Translations under genes and position numbers: made by a program
Assembly (NCBI RefSeq): GCF_003065425.1
Contig: NZ_CP026949.1
Coordinates: 868,001 to 932,000 of the forward strand
Source: Mycetocola zhujimingii
Lineage (GTDB): Bacteria; Actinomycetota; Actinomycetes; Actinomycetales; Microbacteriaceae
Length of the DNA: 64,000 nt
Direction of reading: 5' to 3'
Shown: piece by piece, positions 16,138 through 24,382 of the stretch
How the letters are laid out: each line of letters starts with the position of its first letter
How positions within the stretch are numbered: the first letter of the stretch is position 1
Notes under the pieces: generated by a model
Told to the model about the DNA's origin: nothing
Database searches by the model: none
The model's input: the letters and a program-made list of their open reading frames with translations, nothing else

Positions 16138-18231
16138 TTAGAACCGGCCGCCTCCTCGTCGGGAGCGTGAACCGCTCCCGCCGAAACTTCCCGCGCTGCG
16201 ACCGCTTGACCGGCCGCCGCCAAAGCCCCCGCCGCCGAAGCCGCCGCCACCGGAACGGCCGCGCGAGCTTCCGCCGCCCCCGCCGAACATCCCGCCGCCA
16301 CCGCCGCCGAACATCCCGCCACCGCCACCGCCGAGCACCTGGCCGATGAGGATGCCGCCGAGAATCGCACCCATCGAACCGTCGCTCGAACCCCTGCCGC
16401 CACCGCCCATCACGTCACCGAATCCTGTGCCGTAGCCGCTGACGTCGTTCTGGGCGTACTGCATCGACTGCCGAGCGAGTTCGTTGGCTCGCTGCGCGTA
16501 GATGAGGGCCGATTCGCTGTCGGATTCCCGCGACTGCATGGCGAGGCCGAGGTTGCGTTCCGCCTCCGCGAGGCGTGTTCGGGCCTCGGCACCGACCGCG
16601 CCGCGACGGGTCGTGATGTATTCCTGGGCTGCCGCGACCTGATCCTGCGCACTCGTCAGGGAGTGCAGGAGCATCGACTGCGAGCGCCGGCGCTGGCCTT
16701 CGGCATCACGGACCTGGTTGAGCACGCTGTCGATGGTTGAGTCCGCTGCTTCGAGTCGCTGAACGAGCTCCTGAGGTGAGTATGGGCCCGCCGAACGATC
16801 GGCACCGAGCTCGGCGAGGATTCCCTCTGTCGCCCCGATGACGTTCGCGAGCGAACCTTCCGGGTCGGGCTGGGAGCGGGCAAGCTGCAGGTCGTTCTCG
16901 AGCTCGGTGACCAGGGCGCGGATCGATTCCTCCGCCTTCGCCAGATCGGCCGCTGCGTGGTCGATGGCGTCGAGGAGGATTCCCGCCTGCTCGATCGATT
17001 CTTCGGCAGCGCGGATGCCGACGGCTGCGGTTGAGAGGTCGCCTTCCGTCAGGTCCTGATCCGCGGCGTCGAGGGCTGTCGCCGCGAACCGAAGCCTCTC
17101 GTCGGCCTCCTCCACGTTGTCGGCGACCGCGGAGAGTGCGGCGGGGCTGTAGCGGCCCGAGAGTGTGGAAAGCGTTGCTTCCGCAGCGGGCCTGCGCTGG
17201 GAGACACGCTCGAGTTCGGAGCGAAGCCGCTTGACGGCATCCGGTGCGGTCTTTTCGATCTGCCTCAGTTCGTCGAATGCCGCCGCCTCGCGGTCGAGGG
17301 CGTCGTTGGCGCTCGCGCAGAGGCGGATGATTTCGGCGTTCCAGGCGCGGACCTGCTGTTCGGTGTCGGGTTCGGCGTCGTCGAGGCGCTGCTTGATCGT
17401 GAAGGCCTGCGAGAGGGTGGTCTTTGCCGTCGCGATGGCCTCACGGAACTTCGCCGCCGACTCTTCGCCGTACTGGGCGATGGCGAAGCCGAGCTCCTGC
17501 TCGCTCGTGCGCACTGCGTCGTCGGTCTCGATCAGGGCGCTGCCGGCCTGGCGATCGAGATCCTCGGTGGAGATCGCCGCGAGTTCGGCTGGCTCGCCAG
17601 CGCGCGGATCGACGGCCGGGGTCTTCTTGCGGCGCCGCATCAGGACGATGACCAGGACGACAGCGATCGCTGCAATGACGAGGAGGATGATCCAGACGGT
17701 GCCGCCGGGCAGGCCGCCGCCACCGTCGGTGCCAACGGCATCCGTCACTGCGTCGCCGTTGATCGCGTTGGTGAGCCCCTGGGCGGCGGCAACGCCCGCT
17801 CCTGCCCAGTTGCCGTCGGAGAGTTCGGGAAGGACGAGGCGCTGCTCGATCTCGCCCAGTTGTTCGTCGGTGACCGGTCCGCCGGAGTCGCCGGAGAGAT
17901 AGTAGACACGCGCCTCGGTGGCGACCGCGAGGATGTACTGGTTCGGGCCGAGTCCGTTGTTCTCTGCTGTGTCGTTGGCCCAGTCGGCGGCGTCGCTCGG
18001 GTCTTCGAACGTATCGACGTAGACGACCCAGAGGTCGGCGCCGGTTTCGGAGCGCAGTGTGTCGATAGCGTTCTCGATCGACTCGGTTCCGCTTGAATCG
18101 AGAACCCCGGAGTCATCGACGACCCGTGAATCACCGAGGATGACGGGCTCAGCTGCAGAGGCAAGAGCTGGGGTTCCAAGGACGACGGCGACCGCGAGTG
18201 TCACAGCGCCCCAGATCGAGCGTGCCCGCAT
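16138..18231 (-). CDS. TPM-domain membrane protein with coiled coil and Gly-rich tail
   Basis: A 697-residue envelope protein. Residues 1-27 form a signal peptide ending ASAA; a TPM domain follows at about 35-160 (VVDDSGVLDSSG, GADLWVVYVDTFEDPSDAADW); a membrane helix lies at 179-198 and is followed by RRRKK, so the rest is cytoplasmic. Residues 210-600 are largely Ala/Glu/Gln-rich helices, and the last 90 residues are Gly/Ser/Arg-rich with GGGGGMFGGGGGG runs. TPM proteins occur as phosphatase-like or photosystem assembly factors. The linkage to pspA suggests a joint membrane-stress role. Confidence 0.9.
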   Translation of the reverse strand: MRARSIWGAVTLAVAVVLGTPALASAAEPVILGDSRVVDDSGVLDSSGTESIENAIDTLRSETGADLWVVYVDTFEDPSDAADWANDTAENNGLGPNQYILAVATEARVYYLSGDSGGPVTDEQLGEIEQRLVLPELSDGNWAGAGVAAAQGLTNAINGDAVTDAVGTDGGGGLPGGTVWIILLVIAAIAVVLVIVLMRRRKKTPAVDPRAGEPAELAAISTEDLDRQAGSALIETDDAVRTSEQELGFAIAQYGEESAAKFREAIATAKTTLSQAFTIKQRLDDAEPDTEQQVRAWNAEIIRLCASANDALDREAAAFDELRQIEKTAPDAVKRLRSELERVSQRRPAAEATLSTLSGRYSPAALSAVADNVEEADERLRFAATALDAADQDLTEGDLSTAAVGIRAAEESIEQAGILLDAIDHAAADLAKAEESIRALVTELENDLQLARSQPDPEGSLANVIGATEGILAELGADRSAGPYSPQELVQRLEAADSTIDSVLNQVRDAEGQRRRSQSMLLHSLTSAQDQVAAAQEYITTRRGAVGAEARTRLAEAERNLGLAMQSRESDSESALIYAQRANELARQSMQYAQNDVSGYGTGFGDVMGGGGRGSSDGSMGAILGGILIGQVLGGGGGGMFGGGGGGMFGGGGGSSRGRSGGGGFGGGGFGGGRSSGRSAGSFGGSGSRSRRGGGRF

Positions 18232-18382
18232 CGGCTCACCTTCGGTTGGGGTTGGAGGTACGGTGCGAGTCTATTGTTCGGTCACTGAGGGAGTCCAGAG
18301 AAGGAGGACCCCTGGGTAACCTCGGCGAGGTTGTGGTAGGTGGGCGCTCGTTGACGTGGTCGTCCTTTGTGGCACGGATGCC

Positions 18383-19174
18383 TCAGTCGCCGCGATGCGA
18401 GGCGCGGTTCAGCCAGTCGTCGAGGAGCGCTCCGAGAAGATGTGGGCTCTCGTGCATCAGGGCGTGGCCGACGCCGTCGATGACAGCCAGGGTGGCCTGC
18501 GGGTACCTTTCCATCAGGTCTGTCGCGTGCAGGTAGCCCGCTGTCGCGTCCTGTCGTCCCGCGACGATGAGGGTCGGGGCGTGAAATGGTTCCGTTCCGT
18601 CCTCGATATTCCATCGGGCAAAGATGCGCTCGAGAGCCGTGTCGTCGACGAGCGCGGTGCCGGGCGCGACGTGGTCCCGATACCGGCGAGCTGTGGCTCG
18701 CGTCCGAACGACGAAGTAGCCGTCGAATCCGTCCCGATGCTCGGGTTCGAGGTCTTCATATGCGTCGGCGTCCTGCTGCACCGCTCGATGCTCGGGCAGG
18801 TTTTGGGCTCCGTCACCGAACGGGCACAGCAGCGCCAGGCCGCGCACGCGCTCTGGACGTGCCGCCGCGACTCCGCGTGCCAGGTACGCGCCGTAGGAGT
18901 GTCCTGCGAGCAGAACAGGTCCGTCAGAGATCTGGTCGATGAAGTCGACGAGCAAGGCAACCACGTCACTATTGCTCGTGAGGCCCTCGGCCGTCGAGCG
19001 ACCCATTCCCGGCAGATCGGGATAAATCCGACGGTAGCCAGTCATGGGGACGACGGCCTCAAGTGCCGCTTCGATGTCTCGGTGATCGACACCGGCACCA
19101 TGGAGGGCGACCAGGGGGATGCCGTCTCCGTGCTCGGCGTATGAGATGAGGACTCCGCGTGTTCGGGTTTCCAT
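18383..19174 (-). CDS. Alpha/beta hydrolase
   Basis: A 263-residue hydrolase. LVALHGAGVDHRD (21-33) is the oxyanion-hole strand, Ser93 in LLAGHSYGAY is the nucleophile, and VIDGVGHALMHESP near residue 240 supplies the catalytic His. YRRIYPDLPGMGRS is the conserved segment after strand 4. The frame continues 24 codons upstream, but that part is Arg/Ser-rich and non-homologous in appearance, so the ATG at 19174 is used; TACGAT lies 8 nt before it. The substrate is unknown. Divergent or coupled partners are not evident. Confidence 0.87.
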   Translation of the reverse strand: METRTRGVLISYAEHGDGIPLVALHGAGVDHRDIEAALEAVVPMTGYRRIYPDLPGMGRSTAEGLTSNSDVVALLVDFIDQISDGPVLLAGHSYGAYLARGVAAARPERVRGLALLCPFGDGAQNLPEHRAVQQDADAYEDLEPEHRDGFDGYFVVRTRATARRYRDHVAPGTALVDDTALERIFARWNIEDGTEPFHAPTLIVAGRQDATAGYLHATDLMERYPQATLAVIDGVGHALMHESPHLLGALLDDWLNRASHRGD

Positions 19175-19253
19175 ACTCCGAGATCGTAGTGACGCGCCTC
19201 GGTGAGGGGAACGGGAATCCGGACGCCAGCGGAGCCAGCATTGCAAAAAGAGA

Positions 19254-19829
19254 TCAGCGGATGTGCTGGCCGCTCATTTGGACACGGCCGAACGCGTCAG
19301 GGGCCTCTGGTGTCAGCTCCGGGAACTGCTTCGCATAAAGGTCGGCGACCCGCGAATTCTGCGCTCTCACATCAACGTGATGAGGAAGAGTGCCAGCCCA
19401 GTTCGCAACCTGCGCTCGCAACGCGGCCGCTGATGAGTCACCTGGAAGTCGCCCGTGATTGTCGAAGGACATCACGCTCCGTTTGAATCGCACATCCAGA
19501 GACGCGCCTCGGGTTGAGGACAGAAATACTAAACGTTTGGGGTCCAGCAGTCGCCACGCCGCGTACAGGAGAACGGCACCGACGATCGAGATGGTGAGGA
19601 CTGCGATGTATACCGCCCCGATCACCAGGGCCCAGGCCGCGTCGAGTAAAAGCGCGAGAGAGGCCAAACTCACGGCGAGGGCGACCGCCCCGATCACCAC
19701 GGCAACGAAAAGTGCGCGTTGGTTCCGGACAGCCAGGAGCTGGGCAGACAGGGTAATTGCCGCCAACCGCCAGAAATCGACCGTCGTCGCAGCGGACGGT
19801 CCAATGGGCCGGGTCGATGGAAGTGTCAC
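19254..19829 (-). CDS. Hypothetical membrane protein, two helices plus soluble C-terminal domain
   Basis: A 191-residue protein that I cannot name. Two adjacent hydrophobic segments (about 41-65 and 67-92, FVAVVIGAVALAVSLASLAL and WALVIGAVYIAVLTISIVGA) are followed by a soluble domain of about 95 residues containing VMSFDNHGRLPGDSSAAAL and VDVRAQNSRVADLYAKQFP; the latter resembles the last strand-helix of GNAT folds, with no acetyl-CoA loop visible. The GTG at 19829 lies 6 nt after TAGTCT. It stands alone between genes of the same direction. Confidence 0.7.
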   Translation of the reverse strand: MTLPSTRPIGPSAATTVDFWRLAAITLSAQLLAVRNQRALFVAVVIGAVALAVSLASLALLLDAAWALVIGAVYIAVLTISIVGAVLLYAAWRLLDPKRLVFLSSTRGASLDVRFKRSVMSFDNHGRLPGDSSAAALRAQVANWAGTLPHHVDVRAQNSRVADLYAKQFPELTPEAPDAFGRVQMSGQHIR

Positions 19830-19835
19830 CCCAGC

Positions 19836-19841
19836 AGACTA
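19836..19841 (-). promoter_or_regulatory. -10 box of a leaderless promoter (two-helix membrane protein)
   Basis: TAGTCT on the minus strand, then GCTGGG and the GTG at 19829. Confidence 0.5.
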
Positions 19842-19906
19842 TCGCCGCCCGCTTCTACCAGGCACTCGACGACACGGCTGCTGATGACCGTCCGCTACGA
19901 ACGTCG

Positions 19907-20491
19907 TCAGCGTATGTGCCGCACTGTCACGAGCGCCTGCCGGAGGGGAAGCAGAAGCCGCTCCCGCGCTGAGTAGCGAAAGTCACGACCGATAAGAGAG
20001 CCGACCCGTTCGACCACCTCAGGGAGAGCGAGCTCGTCGGTCACAATGTGAGGAGAAAAGAGCGGACCGCGGAGGGCAGCGTCTGCTTCGGGGTATTGCG
20101 TGAGGGCCCACGTGTTCGCTCCCTCCATGCGGGTACGGAGCCTGGCTCGGATGGTCGCTTGGCTGGCGAGCAATGTGACGTGTCGCGTTTCGATCCCGGC
20201 GGCATTGAGTGCGTCAGTGATGCGCCTGTGCCGTTCTGGGCGATGAAGAGTCATCGGAACGATTACGTCACCGGGGTGTTTTCTGCTGAGGTCGATGAGG
20301 ATTGCTGCGACGGTTGGCTCCCACCACGGGGTCTCCTGAAAATCACCACGAAGGTCTGGCGGGTACATTCGCTGGATGCCGAATCCGAGCAGCTCCGGAT
20401 CGGCGATCACGCTGCCGGGAAGTTTTCGCCTCAGCTCGTGCGCGGTCTGGGTCTTACCGACGCCGAACGTTCCGTTGATCCAGATGAGCAC
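19907..20491 (-). CDS. TmrB-like P-loop NTPase
   Basis: A 194-residue ATP-binding protein. MLIWINGTFGVGKTQTAHEL places Walker A (GTFGVGKT) at residues 7-14, and the N-terminal strand leads straight into it, as in TmrB, the tunicamycin-resistance ATPase of Bacillus, and related small kinases. IVPMTLHRPERHRRI follows as the central strand and LID-like region. The function here is not known; the resistance role is only a family association. The GTG start lies 6 nt after TATCCT, and the gene is divergent from the small ORF at 20562. Confidence 0.82.
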   Translation of the reverse strand: MLIWINGTFGVGKTQTAHELRRKLPGSVIADPELLGFGIQRMYPPDLRGDFQETPWWEPTVAAILIDLSRKHPGDVIVPMTLHRPERHRRITDALNAAGIETRHVTLLASQATIRARLRTRMEGANTWALTQYPEADAALRGPLFSPHIVTDELALPEVVERVGSLIGRDFRYSARERLLLPLRQALVTVRHIR

Positions 20492-20497
20492 ACGATG

Positions 20498-20503
20498 AGG
20501 ATA
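20498..20503 (-). promoter_or_regulatory. -10 box of a leaderless promoter (TmrB-like)
   Basis: TATCCT on the minus strand, then CATCGT and the GTG at 20491. Confidence 0.5.
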
Positions 20504-20561
20504 CGGGAGGGATTTTGTGGAGCCCTAGGATTGCGAGCGACGGCGGACAGGGGAGGTTGGC

Positions 20562-20687
20562 GTGGCTGACGGCTCAGTGCGCGTTGCTGATGCGGCGCGC
20601 GACGACATCGCCGCGGCACACATCTCGGAAGCCGGAGTCCTGGCCTGGTTCCATTCTGAGTGCGCGAGAAAAGAGACCGCCCGATGA
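20562..20687 (+). CDS. Candidate 41-residue small protein upstream of DUF1990 gene
   Basis: GTG at 20562 is preceded by GGGGAGG at 5 nt spacing, and TAGGAT at 20526-20531 could be its -10 box. The frame ends with TGA inside the ATGATGA that starts the next gene, so translation would be coupled. The product reads VADGSVRVADAARDDIAA and then AHISEAGVLAWF, with two Cys/His-containing residues near the end and no membrane segment. It could be a small protein, a leader peptide or the remnant of a longer gene. I do not recognise it. Confidence 0.4.
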   Translation: MADGSVRVADAARDDIAAAHISEAGVLAWFHSECARKETAR

Positions 20688-21160
20688 TGACCAGCCCTGA
20701 CTTTCGCACGTGGCCGTCGAGCGACGCGCGATTCAGCCGCTCGGAAGTATCGGCACTGATCGGGCGTGGCGATGCCGTGTGGGACCGGGTTACTGCAGAT
20801 GTGCTCCGATGGAAGGTGAAGAGCGCGAGCGGATTTACTGTCGACGCATCGCGTCCGGTGTCCCAGGGCGATCGGGTGGACGTCGTAGCGCGGGTTCTCG
20901 GGCTGACCGTTGTTGAGCCGGTTGAGGTCGTTTCGGTGATCGAGGAACCGGACCGAGTCGGGTTTTCCTATCGAACGTTGCCGGGGCATCCGGTCGACGG
21001 CGAGGAGGCATTTGTCGTGCACCGTATCGGAGACGAGGTTCACCTCACCGTGCGCTCACTCACGCGGGCCGCTTCGCAACAACCGTGGCGGGCGCTCTAC
21101 CCGGTGCTTAAGGTCGCGCAGCGAGTCGCGCGAAGGCGTTACTTACGAGCTCTTCGCTGA
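20684..21160 (+). CDS. DUF1990 family protein
   Basis: A 158-residue protein of unknown function. GDAVWDRVTADVLRWKVKS near residue 29, then SQGDRVDVVARVLG and the segment ending GFSYRTLPGHPVDGEEAF, match the DUF1990 pattern, which has an SRPBCC-like predicted fold. The frame opens at 20660, but the ATG at 20684 is preferred because the upstream codons are inside the small ORF and the start overlaps its stop codon. Two ATG codons are adjacent; either can serve. Confidence 0.82.
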   Translation: MMTSPDFRTWPSSDARFSRSEVSALIGRGDAVWDRVTADVLRWKVKSASGFTVDASRPVSQGDRVDVVARVLGLTVVEPVEVVSVIEEPDRVGFSYRTLPGHPVDGEEAFVVHRIGDEVHLTVRSLTRAASQQPWRALYPVLKVAQRVARRRYLRALR

Positions 21161-21219
21161 CCATTCTGCGTCCGGTCAGTTCTGTGTCGATCTGACCTGC
21201 CGATCGACCGAACTGGCAC

Positions 21220-21513
21220 CTACGACGACATGACGAGTGCCGCGGAGAACAGATACGGGACGGCTGTCGTCGCCACCACCCAGATACCGGTGAGAAATCC
21301 GATGAGCGAGATCGCGAAGCCGCGCATCGCCGGGTTTGTCTTGAGCTGACGGCGCGAATACAGGGCAACCGCAATCGCACCTATGGCAAGCGCAGTCGCC
21401 AGCAGGGGAGTCCCGGTCAGGAAAGCGGATGCGATCCCCAGCGCAGCCGCGACGATTGCGAGCACCGAGTACTCGGTGGCCGTCGCCCGTTCATCAACGC
21501 CTTCGTTCGCCAC
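21220..21513 (-). CDS. DUF4190-like small membrane protein
   Basis: A 97-residue protein with three hydrophobic segments (SVLAIVAAALGIASAFL, LLATALAIGAIAVALY, GFAISLIGFLTGIWVVATT). The Arg-rich loop YSRRQLKTNPAMRG between segments two and three is the layout of DUF4190 proteins (xSRxQIKxT). The function is unknown. The GTG at 21513 is 6 nt after TAGCGT. It is divergent from the membrane protein/sigma factor pair. Confidence 0.75.
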   Translation of the reverse strand: MANEGVDERATATEYSVLAIVAAALGIASAFLTGTPLLATALAIGAIAVALYSRRQLKTNPAMRGFAISLIGFLTGIWVVATTAVPYLFSAALVMSS

Positions 21514-21519
21514 ACCCGG

Positions 21520-21525
21520 ACGCTA
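21520..21525 (-). promoter_or_regulatory. -10 box of a leaderless promoter (DUF4190-like)
   Basis: TAGCGT on the minus strand, then ACCCGG as read on the plus strand, and the GTG at 21513. Confidence 0.5.
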
Positions 21526-21635
21526 GCATGTCGGTGCCACGCGTCGAGGACCTGAGATCTTTTTCCGCGGGATGTGGAGAAACACCCGTTCCCGGACATG
21601 AAGCAGTTAATAGTCAATCTCGAGTGAGGGCGCAC

Positions 21636-22235
21636 ATGACAGATCCAATGGATCGGCTGCTGGACCAAAGCAGGCCGGGAAACGTAACCGATCTTCCCGG
21701 GGTCGCGGAAAGCGCCCGCCGGGTCGCGGAGCGCGCCGCGAGCGAACAGATTTCCCGTCATCGGCGCCCGCGAATCTGGCGCTGGCCGGTTATGGGGTTG
21801 GTCGCTCTCGCGGTTTCTGCTGGCGCCATCCCGCCGCTCATCTGGTGGGCGCCATGGGAGCCGGACGTTGTGATCAGTCGTGAATTCCCGGTTACGGATG
21901 GAGGCGAGCCCACCGAGTGCGTCGTGGTCGTCCGGGTCGCTCGGGAGGGCGTCTCCGACAACGCGGAACTGGACCGGCGGGTGGAGGAGGCGCGACTATA
22001 CCTCCAGGAGGAGGACTGGTCGTCGATCAGTGTCGACCTGGACGATCTCGACTCCTACCTCAACAGCCTGCCTCCGGCGCAACGCGAGTTGCGGGAGCAG
22101 ACGGGTATCTCGCCTCCAGCGATACTCGCAATGTTGACATCGAACAAGGTGTCGGAGGCCTTCGAGCGGGCCGGTTACCTCACATCAGGGGTCGTCCTCG
22201 AGTCCGCGGGTCGCTGCGACGAGGTGACCGAGTGA
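21636..22235 (+). CDS. Single-pass membrane protein, possible sigma-factor regulator
   Basis: A 199-residue protein with a cytoplasmic segment of about 49 residues (SRPGNVTDLPGVAESARRVA), a membrane helix at about 50-70 (WPVMGLVALAVSAGAIPPLI) and an outer domain of about 130 residues with an acidic, helical centre. It overlaps the ECF sigma gene start by GTGA at 22232-22235. Position, topology and coupling suggest an anti-sigma or sensor role, but the gene precedes sigma instead of following it, and the usual zinc-binding HxxxCxxC motif is absent. The ATG is preceded by GAGTGAGGG. Confidence 0.75.
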   Translation: MTDPMDRLLDQSRPGNVTDLPGVAESARRVAERAASEQISRHRRPRIWRWPVMGLVALAVSAGAIPPLIWWAPWEPDVVISREFPVTDGGEPTECVVVVRVAREGVSDNAELDRRVEEARLYLQEEDWSSISVDLDDLDSYLNSLPPAQRELREQTGISPPAILAMLTSNKVSEAFERAGYLTSGVVLESAGRCDEVTE

Positions 22236-22789
22236 CATCCGAGCGCGATATCGACAACCAGCGAATCGCGGGTCTCTACGTCAGTCTTTCCGGCCCTCTC
22301 CTCAACTACCTGGCGCGTCGCGTTACGCCGGTCGAAGACGCGGCCGATCTTCTCAGCGAGACGTTCATCGTCGCGCATCGGCGGAGCGGCGACATTCCTG
22401 CCGACGATGAGGAAGCCCGGATGTGGATGTTCGGTGTCGCACGACGTGTGCTCGCCAACCATCATCGCGGTGCCGGGAGGCGCGTTGCTCTCGCCGACGT
22501 GCTCCGTGCGACCATCCGGCTCTCGTATGTCGACGTACCCGACCAGCATTCTGACGTCAGGGAAGCGATCCTCTCGCTGCCGCGCAACCAGAGAGAACTC
22601 ATTCAGCTCGTGCACTGGGAAGGCTTTTCAATCCGGGAGGCTGCTCAAATTCTTTCCACATCGGAATCGACTGCTCGCGGCCGGTATGAACGTGCCAGGA
22701 AAAGACTTCGTGTGATGCTCGGCACCGGGGATGAAGGGACCGCCGCCCGGCCTGTGTCGATCGAGGTCGTGGCCGCCGAGCGGGAGTAA
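22232..22789 (+). CDS. ECF-type RNA polymerase sigma factor
   Basis: A 185-residue sigma-70 family protein. Region 2 spans about residues 15-75 (VEDAADLLSETFIVAHRR and EEARMWMFGVARRVLANHHRG), and region 4 is at about 110-165 (ILSLPRNQRELIQLVHWEGF, SIREAAQILSTSESTARGRY) with the helix-turn-helix. The GTG at 22232 is chosen over the longer frame because it overlaps the upstream stop and yields a normal-length ECF N-terminus. No ECF promoter sequence for it could be recognised upstream. Confidence 0.93.
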   Translation: MTSERDIDNQRIAGLYVSLSGPLLNYLARRVTPVEDAADLLSETFIVAHRRSGDIPADDEEARMWMFGVARRVLANHHRGAGRRVALADVLRATIRLSYVDVPDQHSDVREAILSLPRNQRELIQLVHWEGFSIREAAQILSTSESTARGRYERARKRLRVMLGTGDEGTAARPVSIEVVAAERE

Positions 22790-22821
22790 CGACTCATCGG
22801 GGCGCACCGATCTCCGCTGAT

Positions 22822-22856
22822 ATGCACGGTACTCCGTATTGCGTGGTACTGTGCAT
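22822..22856 (+). promoter_or_regulatory. Inverted repeat upstream of padR (candidate operator)
   Basis: ATGCACGGTAC (22822-22832) and GTACTGTGCAT (22846-22856) are complementary with one mismatch, 13 nt apart, 16 nt before the PadR start. The GTAC-rich arms lie in the promoter position, consistent with PadR autorepression. Confidence 0.65.
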
Positions 22857-22871
22857 GGAACAGGGGGTGCG

Positions 22872-23231
22872 ATGGATACGACGCAATTGCTCAAGGGGGT
22901 GCTCGACGCCGCCGTCCTTGCGGTGATTGAGGACGAGGACGGCTACGGGTACGACATTGTCCGCCGTCTTCGCGCCGCTGGACTCGGTGACGTCGGTGAA
23001 GCGTCGGTCTACGGCACCCTGCGTCGGCTCTATGTGGCCGGCGCGCTGACGACATATGTGGTGCCATCCGAGGGCGGGCCACACCGCAAGTACTACGGCA
23101 TCAATCCGCAGGGCATCGAAATGCTCCGGGAGCAGCGTGCCAGCTGGAATGAGTTCTCCGGGACGCTCACTCAGCTGATCAACAAAACCGCCCCGGCCGC
23201 AGCTGCATCCTCAAACGGAGAGAAACGATGA
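22872..23231 (+). CDS. PadR family transcriptional regulator
   Basis: A 119-residue repressor: winged-helix core LLKGVLDAAVLAVIEDEDGY, then GYDIVRRLRAAGLGDVGEAS and VYGTLRRLYVAGALTTYVVP with HRKYYGINPQG as the wing. PadR proteins bind a palindromic operator and usually control an adjacent gene. The ATG at 22872 is preceded by ACAGGGGG; the frame extends upstream without a better start. Its stop overlaps the start of the following membrane-protein gene by ATGA, so that gene is the likely target, and both should be regulated by the inverted repeat at 22822. Confidence 0.92.
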   Translation: MDTTQLLKGVLDAAVLAVIEDEDGYGYDIVRRLRAAGLGDVGEASVYGTLRRLYVAGALTTYVVPSEGGPHRKYYGINPQGIEMLREQRASWNEFSGTLTQLINKTAPAAAASSNGEKR

Positions 23232-24313
23232 ACGAATCTGCGATCGCCCACGCCGCCGTCCGCGATTTCGCAACAGCTGTCCGCGCGCATCTCGATGACC
23301 TGCCGCCAGATGAGGTGGACGATCTGACCGATGGTTTGGAAGCCGACCTGATGGAACGTGCTCGGGATGCCGGTGACAATTTCGGTGACCCTGCCAGCTA
23401 TGCGGAGGAACTGCGCTTGTCGTCCGGGCTGCCCGCTCGGTCGCATCCGCGACGCGAGCCCCTCGGTCAGCAGCTCAGGCGTGAAGTGAACTCGCTCCTT
23501 GACAGCGTTCGGTCCCATCCCACTGGAGCGCAGGCCGTGGACTTCTTCATCTCGCTGAGACCGGTCTGGTGGGTAATCCGCGGGTGGATTCTCTATCACC
23601 TGATCGCCGTGCCCATCGGCCTGGCCACGCCGCTTCTGCCCTCCAGCCTGATTGGGATGCTCTGCTTTGGTGCGATCGTCGTACTCAGCGTTCAATGGGG
23701 TCGCGGCCGGTGGCTGAGCCAGCGCTGGCTGGTCCTGACGAAGACCATTGCGAGCGTCGTCGCTGCCATCGCTCTGTTGCCGCTTCTCACGGCGGTGTGG
23801 ACATTGGTTCCGACCCACTCGACGACGACCGAATATGTGCAGGAAGAGATTCCCAGCGGCCTGGTTCTCGACGGCGGCGAGGTCACGAACATCTTCGCGT
23901 TCGATTGCGCCGGCAATCCGCTCGCCGATGTCCAGCTCTTCACGCGGGATGGAGACCCACTGACCGTCACAGCCCCCGAGACGACGTGGACCTACGACTA
24001 CGTCGATGGCGACGAACCGATCGCGCTCGTGCCGAACCCGAAGGTGACGGGCGGCTCAGGGTGGAATGTCTTCCCGCTCAACCAGGTGGACGAACCGACG
24101 AGCGATCAACCTGACTTGTCGACGATGACGTCGGTTCCGCCGCCCTTCCCCCTGGCGCAGCCGCTGTCTGACACCGATGGGACGTGTGCTGCCTCCGCAC
24201 TCGACGAGCCAATCCCGCCCGTCGACGAGCCACTCCCGCCCGTCGACGAGCCACTCCCGCCCGTCGACGAGCCGCCCGCGCCCGTAGAAGAGCCTGTCGT
24301 CGATGCTGAGTGA
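23228..24313 (+). CDS. Membrane protein with HAAS-like N-terminus and PPVDEP tail
   Basis: A 361-residue protein. The first 75 residues (AVRAHLDDLPPDEVDDLTDG, DPASYAEELRLSSGLP) match the HAAS helical domain typical of PadR partners. Hydrophobic segments follow at about 112-190 (three or four), and then a long outer or cytoplasmic domain. The last 45 residues contain four near-identical PPVDEP repeats, ending in PPAPVEEP. The function is unknown; HAAS proteins are thought to link membrane state to the PadR regulator. The ATG overlaps the padR stop. Confidence 0.82.
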   Translation: MNESAIAHAAVRDFATAVRAHLDDLPPDEVDDLTDGLEADLMERARDAGDNFGDPASYAEELRLSSGLPARSHPRREPLGQQLRREVNSLLDSVRSHPTGAQAVDFFISLRPVWWVIRGWILYHLIAVPIGLATPLLPSSLIGMLCFGAIVVLSVQWGRGRWLSQRWLVLTKTIASVVAAIALLPLLTAVWTLVPTHSTTTEYVQEEIPSGLVLDGGEVTNIFAFDCAGNPLADVQLFTRDGDPLTVTAPETTWTYDYVDGDEPIALVPNPKVTGGSGWNVFPLNQVDEPTSDQPDLSTMTSVPPPFPLAQPLSDTDGTCAASALDEPIPPVDEPLPPVDEPLPPVDEPPAPVEEPVVDAE

Positions 24314-24369
24314 CGCCCGCGAAGCACCGAACCGCAGCGTGGCATCCGCTCGCCGTCGGCGGCCGCGAC

Positions 24370-24375
24370 TACCGT
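24370..24375 (+). promoter_or_regulatory. -10 box of a leaderless promoter (DUF3097)
   Basis: TACCGT, then TGACGAC (7 nt) and the GTG at 24383. Confidence 0.45.
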
Positions 24376-24382
24376 TGACGAC

